This document shows, in pieces, positions 22,844 through 26,602 of a stretch of DNA of 26,602 bases (positions within the stretch are counted from its first letter, which is position 1; each line of letters starts with the position of its first letter). This DNA is from a virus, in the IMG/VR virus record IMGVR_UViG_3300047476_000899, positions 1-26,602 of that record, one strand, 5' to 3'. The notes below the pieces were generated by a model, which saw only the letters and a list, made by a program, of their open reading frames with translations, did no database searches and was not told the DNA's origin. The translations under genes and the position numbers were made by a program.

Positions 22844-23596
22844 TCAGAATTTATTATCTAAAAATAATTGCTCTTGCTTTCGCCAAATACCTTTAATTTT
22901 ATTAATATCTTCGATAGCCATTTTATGTATGAGTGCAATAGGATGATTTTCATCATTTCTTGTGGTAAAATCTAAATGCGTTCCACTAATCAAATGGTCA
23001 TACTTATCTAATTCTTTTTCTGTGAATTGTTCACAATCCTTTTGTATTATAGAGTATAGAGAACTGGTTGTATCAAAACGATGCCATTCACCATTTAACA
23101 TAAAACTATAAGGCCTATAAAGTATTACATCATGATATATATTTTTAATTTGTTCGGTTCTTTCTACCATTTTTTGAGGATTGTTTACTACTAAAAAACT
23201 AGTATGTAAAAATTCAAAATATTTTCTACCACTTTTTACATCATAAAAAGGTGGTATTTTTCTACCAACTAATAACCCATCGGAATTGAAATCATCAAAA
23301 CTGTCCCAGAAAACTAAATCTGGATCTAGAAAAATTATTCTGGAACAATCTTGATTTTTTTCTATTTGGTGTTTTATGAAATCATGATGTGGAATATCTC
23401 TAGTATATTGTACATATTTTGCACCAATCGTGGCAGCGGCCAGCCTTATTTCTTTTCTGGCTTCATCGATGCTATTATTATCATACACAATAATCTCCGC
23501 ATCTTTAAAACCGGTTCGAACAGTTTTAAAAGTTAGGAGATTACCATATAATGTTTTTATATCTTTACAATAAGTTAAAATGAATATTTTAGTCAT
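22844..23596 (-). CDS. GT-A-like putative glycosyltransferase
   Basis: A 250-residue protein. MTKIFILTYCKD opens a nucleotide-diphospho-sugar-transferase-like domain, EIIVYDNNS gives the second strand, and IIFLDPDLVFWDSF (Asp91, Asp93) supplies the DxD-like metal site. HLDFTTRND later in the chain may give further acidic and His ligands. It stands apart from the main glycan cassette. ATG at 23596 lies 6 nt after the CCA end of tRNA-Trp. An open frame continues upstream through the tRNA but must be non-coding. The only Shine-Dalgarno-like sequence is GAGG inside the tRNA acceptor, 11 nt before ATG. Confidence 0.6.
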   Translation of the reverse strand: MTKIFILTYCKDIKTLYGNLLTFKTVRTGFKDAEIIVYDNNSIDEARKEIRLAAATIGAKYVQYTRDIPHHDFIKHQIEKNQDCSRIIFLDPDLVFWDSFDDFNSDGLLVGRKIPPFYDVKSGRKYFEFLHTSFLVVNNPQKMVERTEQIKNIYHDVILYRPYSFMLNGEWHRFDTTSSLYSIIQKDCEQFTEKELDKYDHLISGTHLDFTTRNDENHPIALIHKMAIEDINKIKGIWRKQEQLFLDNKF

Positions 23597-23602
23597 AATA
23601 TT

Positions 23603-23676
23603 TGGCGCCTCGCTAGGGACTTGAACCCCAACCGACGGTTTTGGAGACCGATATGCTGCCATTACACCAGCGAGAC
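23603..23676 (-). tRNA. tRNA-Trp (CCA anticodon)
   Basis: A 74-nt cloverleaf: acceptor GTCTCGC with GCGAGGC, anticodon loop CTCCAAA (CCA, reads TGG), T-loop TTCAAGT, discriminator G and encoded CCA. The 5' end is 3 nt after the stop of the CDGSH-like gene and the 3' end is 6 nt before the next ATG. Confidence 0.95.
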
Positions 23677-23679
23677 CTT

Positions 23680-23934
23680 TTATTCTTTTAATAGTTGTTT
23701 GTTTTCAGCCAATTGTTGTTCTTGCAATTTGACTTTGTATTGTTCATTTGTCAAAGCATGCCAACCAATGCATTTGCCAGTTGGACTACGACCACATCCA
23801 CAATTACCTATTTCTTCATTTGCACGTACTTGCATGTTTTTATCCTTTCCAAATATTTTGTCCCAATTGTTCTCAAAGGTTTTTGTGTCAACACTAAAAG
23901 GCCTTGGGTTACTTCCTTTTCCACCGTCGCTCAT
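23680..23934 (-). CDS. Small phage protein with CDGSH-like Cys3His motif
   Basis: An 84-residue protein in two parts. The first, GGKGSNPRPFSVDTKTFENNWDKIFGK (about 4-30), is a segment I associate with many small phage proteins of unknown role. The second, CGCGRSPTGKCIGWH (Cys45, Cys47, Cys55, His59), has the C-x-C-x(7)-C-x(3)-H order of CDGSH [2Fe-2S] or zinc-binding proteins. It is one residue short of the standard spacing and has Ile-Gly-Trp in place of Asp-Gly-Ser. A helical Gln/Lys tail ends it. It overlaps the membrane-protein gene (ATGA) and ends 3 nt before tRNA-Trp. Confidence 0.7.
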   Translation of the reverse strand: MSDGGKGSNPRPFSVDTKTFENNWDKIFGKDKNMQVRANEEIGNCGCGRSPTGKCIGWHALTNEQYKVKLQEQQLAENKQLLKE

Positions 23935-24182
23935 GATTTTTTATCACTCATATTTCTAATTTTTATTCCAATCCATGTACCACAAAAAGCACCTATACAG
24001 GCTGGTATCAATAACCAATGATTAGCGGTATATTCAATCACTGCTATACTACCAACCAGCCATACAACAGCACCCCAAAAACCAGCAGTTACAGCTTTGC
24101 TTTCGTTTACCGATTTTATGTAGTATGTATAAAAAATATCTACAACAGTCACAGCGAGAAAAGTTATGATATAACTTAACAT
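23931..24182 (-). CDS. Small membrane protein (three hydrophobic segments)
   Basis: An 83-residue protein with hydrophobic segments at about 1-20, 33-50 and 55-73, and a basic end (KIRNMSDKKS). It is almost entirely embedded in the membrane. ATG at 24182 follows AAGGA by 5 nt and lies 15 nt after the CCA end of the shortened Gly-like tRNA; an upstream open frame runs into the tRNA and is not coding. The size would allow a holin-like function, but no family is recognised. Confidence 0.6.
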   Translation of the reverse strand: MLSYIITFLAVTVVDIFYTYYIKSVNESKAVTAGFWGAVVWLVGSIAVIEYTANHWLLIPACIGAFCGTWIGIKIRNMSDKKS

Positions 24183-24197
24183 AATATTCCTTAAATA

Positions 24198-24265
24198 TGG
24201 AGCGGAAACTTGGATTCTCACCAAGACACATGAGGGGTACTCACATGCGGTTAATACCTTTCCGC
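24198..24265 (-). tRNA. Shortened, degenerate tRNA-Gly-like element
   Basis: A 68-nt element with a perfect 7-bp acceptor (GCGGAAA with TTTCCGC), discriminator T as in bacterial tRNA-Gly, encoded CCA and a perfect 5-bp T-stem (CTTGG/CCAAG). The best anticodon reading is ACC (loop GTACCCC, Gly GGT). The T-loop is TGAGAAT, not TTC-type. The D-loop lacks the GG pair, and the D-stem is short and leaves little linker. It may be a decayed or a highly divergent tRNA. Confidence 0.5.
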
Positions 24266-24271
24266 ATAACT

Positions 24272-24345
24272 TGGAGCGGAGTGTCAGAATCGAACTGACA
24301 ACTAGAGCTTGGAAGGCTTTCGTTTTACCATTAAACTAACCCCGC
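24272..24345 (-). tRNA. tRNA-Gly (TCC anticodon)
   Basis: A 74-nt cloverleaf: acceptor GCGGGGT with ACTCCGC, anticodon loop CTTCCAA (TCC, reads GGA), T-loop TTCGATT, discriminator T and encoded CCA. One A-C mismatch lies in the anticodon stem. It begins 1 nt after the stop of the oxygenase gene and is followed after 6 nt by the shortened Gly-like element. Confidence 0.93.
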
Positions 24346-24346
24346 A

Positions 24347-24853
24347 TTAAATGTTATTATCAATACAATATTGTTTAACTTGATTGTATAATAATTTATC
24401 CTTCTTATCTTTAAACTCAAGAGAAAACATATATCTAGTTGCACTTAAATTTAAGACTGTGTGTAATTCTTGTGTATTAAAAACATAAAACGTATTGCTT
24501 TTATAATCCAATTCAAGTATTGGAAATATATCTTTTCTTTTTTCTTTAGTTTTTTTTGTAAACACACAATGACTAATGTGGTTATGTGTTAATAACATAT
24601 TAATTGATACACCTCGATCATCATCAGTATGCCAATTATATACTGAATTTGGTGGTGTTTTCATCACACCAATAGATTTTATTTCAAATTTTTCACCAAT
24701 CTTTTTTAGTAATGGTTCTTTATCTATAATATTATTATCTAATGGATGTACCATCCAACCAATATGTTCAAACCAAGATACATTATCAAAATTTAACTTT
24801 GATATGTATTCTGATTTTGTTTTTAACTCTAAAAAGTAATCTTCACTATTCAT
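24347..24853 (-). CDS. 2OG-Fe(II) oxygenase-like protein
   Basis: A 168-residue beta-helix protein. NWHTDDDRGVSINMLL (His75, Asp77) is the HxD iron motif, and FNTQELHTVLNLSATRYMFSLEF gives the distal His131 and Arg140, the 2-oxoglutarate ligand. This H-x-D...H...R set is typical of 2OG oxygenases, with some similarity to aspartyl/asparaginyl hydroxylases. It probably hydroxylates a protein or small molecule; the target is unknown. I start at ATG 24853, 5 nt after the CCA end of tRNA-Thr. The open frame upstream runs through the tRNA. No independent Shine-Dalgarno is present, so tRNA processing may affect its translation. Confidence 0.75.
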   Translation of the reverse strand: MNSEDYFLELKTKSEYISKLNFDNVSWFEHIGWMVHPLDNNIIDKEPLLKKIGEKFEIKSIGVMKTPPNSVYNWHTDDDRGVSINMLLTHNHISHCVFTKKTKEKRKDIFPILELDYKSNTFYVFNTQELHTVLNLSATRYMFSLEFKDKKDKLLYNQVKQYCIDNNI

Positions 24854-24858
24854 TTTCT

Positions 24859-24933
24859 TGGTGCCCCAGGCAGGAATCGAACCCACACACCCGCATTACA
24901 AGTGCGGACCTCTACCACTAAGGATACAAGGGC
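24859..24933 (-). tRNA. tRNA-Thr (TGT anticodon)
   Basis: A 75-nt cloverleaf: acceptor GCCCTTG with CTGGGGC (one T-T mismatch), anticodon stem CCGCA/TGCGG with loop CTTGTAA (TGT, reads ACA), T-loop TTCGATT and encoded CCA. Its first G is also the last base of the TAG stop of the carboxypeptidase gene. Confidence 0.93.
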
Positions 24934-25655
24934 TATAAACTTTCTATTATTGCTCTACCAACATGTTGAACACTTTTAGTATTATGTTCACCTAAGATTA
25001 CAATTATATACTGTTCTTCATTCTTTGTCAAGTACATAACTAAACATTTACCAGCTAGGTTTGTAAACCCAGTTTTGGATATTTGTATCTCATTAAAATC
25101 TTTTAATAAATTAATATTGGTATTATTTACTGTTATTACTTTAGTTTTCTTCTTACGTGATTCATATATCTTAAAACTGGCCGTTGATGACATTTCTCTA
25201 ATTCTTGAATACACATAAGCATGTTGCAGTAAAATTGCCAAATCTTTTGCTGTGCTTCTATTATTAGAATTGAGTCCTGATGCATCTCTGTAATGTGTAT
25301 TAATCATTCCATATTGCATTGCTTGAATATTCATTGCAATAATAAAATTATCTCTACCACCAGGATAACTTCTCGCTAATGCTTCTGCGGCCTGATTATC
25401 ACTTTTAACTAACATCAAATACAATAATTCTTCTTTAGTTCTTTGTTTACCACGATAGTGGATTTTTATTGATAATGAATCACCCACATTTAAACTAATT
25501 ATTGCCGTCATCAATTTAGTAACTGATGCTATAGGTCTTATCATCTCTGAATTATCATCAATTATAACTTGATCTTTAGTAACATTATAAACATACTTTG
25601 TAGATGCATAACTTGTAGTACAAAGAAATGCAAGGATCAAAAATATGTTTTTCAT
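24933..25655 (-). CDS. D-alanyl-D-alanine carboxypeptidase (peptidase S11, PBP-type)
   Basis: A 240-residue exported penicillin-binding-protein fold. It has a signal peptide (MKNIFLILAFLCTTSYA, about residues 1-17). The catalytic S-x-x-K is SVTK (Ser44, Lys47), the S-x-N is SDN (Ser85, Asn87), and the KTG motif is KTG (Lys194-Gly196). All catalytic residues are present. It would trim the terminal D-Ala of peptidoglycan stem peptides in the periplasm. It lacks the C-terminal domain and membrane anchor of DacA/DacC (about 380-400 residues), so it is a minimal, soluble form. The ATG and ribosome site (AAGGA) lie in a 10-bp hairpin, suggesting translational control. In a phage it may remodel the wall during infection. 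Confidence 0.88.
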   Translation of the reverse strand: MKNIFLILAFLCTTSYASTKYVYNVTKDQVIIDDNSEMIRPIASVTKLMTAIISLNVGDSLSIKIHYRGKQRTKEELLYLMLVKSDNQAAEALARSYPGGRDNFIIAMNIQAMQYGMINTHYRDASGLNSNNRSTAKDLAILLQHAYVYSRIREMSSTASFKIYESRKKKTKVITVNNTNINLLKDFNEIQISKTGFTNLAGKCLVMYLTKNEEQYIIVILGEHNTKSVQHVGRAIIESL

Positions 25656-25683
25656 ATTCTTTTCCTTAGAGCAAAAAGAATAT
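25654..25683 (-). promoter_or_regulatory. Ribosome-site hairpin of the carboxypeptidase gene
   Basis: On the minus strand ATATTCTTTT (25683-25674) and AAAAGAATAT (25663-25654) are perfect 10-bp complements with a 10-nt loop. The loop holds most of the AAGGA ribosome site, and the A and T of the start codon lie in the closing pairs. ACTAAATA at 25688-25681, matching the last six bases of the late box, would start transcripts near 25675 and so remove most of the 5' arm. Confidence 0.65.
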
Positions 25684-25895
25684 TTAGTATAGGTGCTCTG
25701 ACGGACCCCGGAGGTAATTATACCGCATCAGGCTCGCTTTTTGGAACTTGCCATCACGCACGGCCTCCACCCTCTCCCCGACGGGTCCCGTTCTCGCATT
25801 GCCAGCGCACTTTCGGTTTGAAGTGTACCACCCGTGAGAGTCACCTCACTTCTCATCCTGCGGGTCACAGTATCCGCTAACAAAGCGGAACGGCT
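25684..25895 (-). ncRNA. GC-rich structured RNA domain, unknown family
   Basis: No credible coding frame is seen here. The region 25741-25920 is 58% GC by hand count, against roughly a third in most neighbouring genes. Complementary arms are dense: a 6-bp hairpin at 25873-25889 (5-nt loop), a 5-bp hairpin at 25834-25849, and an alternative 6-bp pair 25820-25825 with 25847-25852. A long-range 8-bp pair with one bulge joins 25701-25708 and 25783-25791. It directly follows the CCA of the tRNA-like element and ends just before the carboxypeptidase hairpin. I assign it to the minus strand because the tRNAs are there. I see no signature of RNase P, tmRNA, SRP RNA or a known riboswitch. A large ornate phage RNA is the best guess. 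Confidence 0.55.
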
Positions 25896-25983
25896 TGGTG
25901 AAGATGACAGGGTGTGATCCTGTGCTGATGGGTAGGCGTCTATAACCTGTGTACCCACTGCTCTACGTTTAAGCTACATCTTC
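25896..25983 (-). tRNA. tRNA-like element with extended anticodon arm
   Basis: An 88-nt element with a perfect 7-bp acceptor (GAAGATG/CATCTTC), discriminator A, encoded CCA, T8-A9, a 4-bp D-stem (GCTT/GAGC) and a 5-bp T-stem (ACAGG/CCTGT). The T-loop is ATCACAC, keeping C56 only. The anticodon stem GTGGGTA/TACCCAT (7 bp with a G-T) closes a 17-nt loop, not a 7-nt loop, so no anticodon can be assigned. It starts 6 nt after tRNA-Tyr. It may be a pseudo-tRNA, or a processing and end-forming domain of the adjoining RNA. Confidence 0.55.
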
Positions 25984-25989
25984 AAAATT

Positions 25990-26071
25990 TGGTGGGTTGG
26001 GTAGGGATCGAACCTACTTGCCGAAGCCACGGGTTTACAGCCCGCTGCCCTACCATTAGAGCATCCAACCC
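25990..26071 (-). tRNA. tRNA-Tyr (GTA anticodon)
   Basis: An 82-nt class II cloverleaf: acceptor GGGTTGG with CCAACCC, D-stem GCTC/GGGC, anticodon loop CTGTAAA (GTA), an extended variable arm, T-stem GTAGG/CCTAC with loop TTCGATC, discriminator A and encoded CCA. Confidence 0.95.
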
Positions 26072-26082
26072 ATTATAAAACT

Positions 26083-26161
26083 TGGCTCCGCATTAGAGAA
26101 TCGAACTCTACTAGCCAGTGATTAACAGTCACGCCCATGCACCTTGCTCGGGTTCTGCGGA
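26083..26161 (-). tRNA. tRNA-Asn (GTT anticodon)
   Basis: A 79-nt cloverleaf: acceptor TCCGCAG with ATGCGGA (mismatch at 7-66), a short CCC/GGG D-stem with a long D-loop, anticodon loop CTGTTAA (GTT), T-stem TAGAG/CTCTA with loop TTCGATT, discriminator G as in other Asn tRNAs and encoded CCA. Confidence 0.92.
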
Positions 26162-26170
26162 ATTGAAACT

Positions 26171-26245
26171 TGGCGATCCGTAGGAGAATCGAACTCCTAT
26201 ATTCCGCTAGACAGGCGGATATAATAACCACTATATGAACGGACC
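26171..26245 (-). tRNA. tRNA-Asp (GTC anticodon)
   Basis: A 75-nt cloverleaf: acceptor GGTCCGT with ACGGATC (one G-T pair), anticodon stem TCCGC/GCGGA with loop CTGTCTA (GTC), T-stem TAGGA/TCCTA with loop GTTCGAT-type TTC sequence, discriminator G and encoded CCA. It is the first tRNA after the long non-coding stretch at the right edge. Confidence 0.94.
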
Positions 26246-26602
26246 AATTATAAGATTAGGCTACTTACTCCCATAAGCCCCTAACTGAGCGGTTACTCTG
26301 TCCATCACATTTACTTATGGCAAGGTGTGATACCCACCTAACGATGTTCCAAGGCTCCCATAATCAGGACTTGAGGTCAAATTGATCGTCAGCACCCTAG
26401 CATTGTGGTGAAGCTAATTACCCCCTTTAATAACGCAGAAGGGACTGCGGGATTCTTTTTACTATTAATTGTGTTATCATGTTATACCTAGGATTCACCG
26501 CCTAGGGTTTGCATTTTATAGGATTGCACTTATTGGCCTATCGTCATAGGTTTTTCGTCAATCACACCCCGCAAACCTTGTAAGATATCGTCCAGTTTGT
26601 TG
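26246..26602 (-). ncRNA. Structured non-coding RNA stretch, continuing past the window
   Basis: No open frame of note lies here on either strand. The stretch 26281-26580 is 43% GC by hand count, above the coding regions. Paired arms are frequent: 26506-26512 with 26571-26577 (7 bp), hairpins at 26537-26550 (5 bp) and 26487-26506 (6 bp), 26271-26277 with 26314-26320 (7 bp), 26323-26327 with 26335-26339, and 26341-26345 with 26385-26389. A probable H-type pseudoknot has a 5-bp stem (26434-26438 with 26445-26449) whose loop AAGGG (26439-26443) matches CCCTT at 26423-26427. The tRNA strand is assumed. It may be the 5' part of a large RNA that includes the tRNAs and the GC-rich block at 25684-25895. 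Confidence 0.5.

Noticed and set aside
23597-23662. N-terminal extension of the glycosyltransferase-like gene through tRNA-Trp
   Set aside because: The open frame is antisense-free but lies wholly in the tRNA; the natural start is the ATG at 23596. The same reasoning removes extensions over tRNA-Thr (to 24886) and the Gly-like element (to 24224).
25728-25958. 76-residue open frame on the minus strand and a 103-residue frame on the plus strand (25569-25880)
   Set aside because: They run across the tRNA-like element and the GC-rich RNA or through the carboxypeptidase start. Composition (Arg/Ser/Pro-rich) is that of GC-rich non-coding sequence, and no ribosome site is seen.
25684-25983. tmRNA, RNase P RNA or SRP RNA
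   Set aside because: The tRNA-like part has both D and T arms contiguous, unlike tmRNA. The conserved RNase P and SRP core sequences were not found.
25896-25983. Intron-containing tRNA
   Set aside because: Removing about 10 nt from the 17-21 nt loop could give a 7-nt loop, but no self-splicing intron is this small and no bulge-helix-bulge is expected in bacteria.
26582-26593. Plus-strand AAGATATCGTCC resembling the group I intron S element
   Set aside because: No matching P, Q or R elements were found nearby, and the tRNAs and structure lie on the other strand.

Overview
The window is a 26.6 kb piece of an AT-rich, tightly packed genome of a T4-like tailed phage (a myovirus). The family B DNA polymerase (gp43), UvsX recombinase and gp41-type DnaB helicase lie in order on one strand. 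A perfect T4-type late promoter box (TATAAATA), a large tRNA set with encoded CCA ends, and many ATGA start/stop overlaps support this. Several small proteins are of kinds I associate with marine T4-like phages. The host cannot be named; cell-wall and surface-glycan genes suggest a Gram-negative, AT-rich, probably aquatic bacterium.

Layout, from right to left on the minus strand. (1) 26602-25656 is an RNA region: a folded non-coding stretch (26246-26602, continuing past the edge), tRNA-Asp, tRNA-Asn, tRNA-Tyr, a strange tRNA-like element, then a GC-rich block (about 58% GC at 25741-25920) with strong base-pairing potential. This looks like one or more structured phage RNAs built around a tRNA array. 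(2) 25655-20578 interleaves tRNAs (Thr, Gly, a shortened Gly-like one, Trp, Leu, Arg, Met) with accessory genes: a D-Ala-D-Ala carboxypeptidase whose start codon lies in a 10-bp hairpin, two oxygenase-fold proteins, membrane proteins, a CDGSH-like Cys/His protein, a glycosyltransferase-like protein and a GroES-like co-chaperonin. Some genes begin 5-6 nt after a tRNA CCA end.

(3) 18628-20575 is the only plus-strand block: four genes led by the TATAAATA box, three with membrane segments or a signal peptide, so probably late envelope, lysis or virion functions. (4) A sigma70-type promoter at 18552-18580 faces the other way and drives the replication block (18525 to 8403): Sm-like protein, gp43, coiled-coil membrane protein, UvsX, two small proteins, gp41, a DUF4338-like protein, and a possible nuclease-fold protein followed by small genes.

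(5) 8384-1 continues on the minus strand as an eleven-gene glycan cassette: nucleotide-sugar epimerases/reductases, an RfbH-type iron-sulfur dehydrase with His in place of the PLP lysine, several glycosyltransferase families and a methyltransferase, almost all translationally coupled. It probably makes and transfers an unusual deoxysugar-containing glycan, either onto the host surface or onto virion components.
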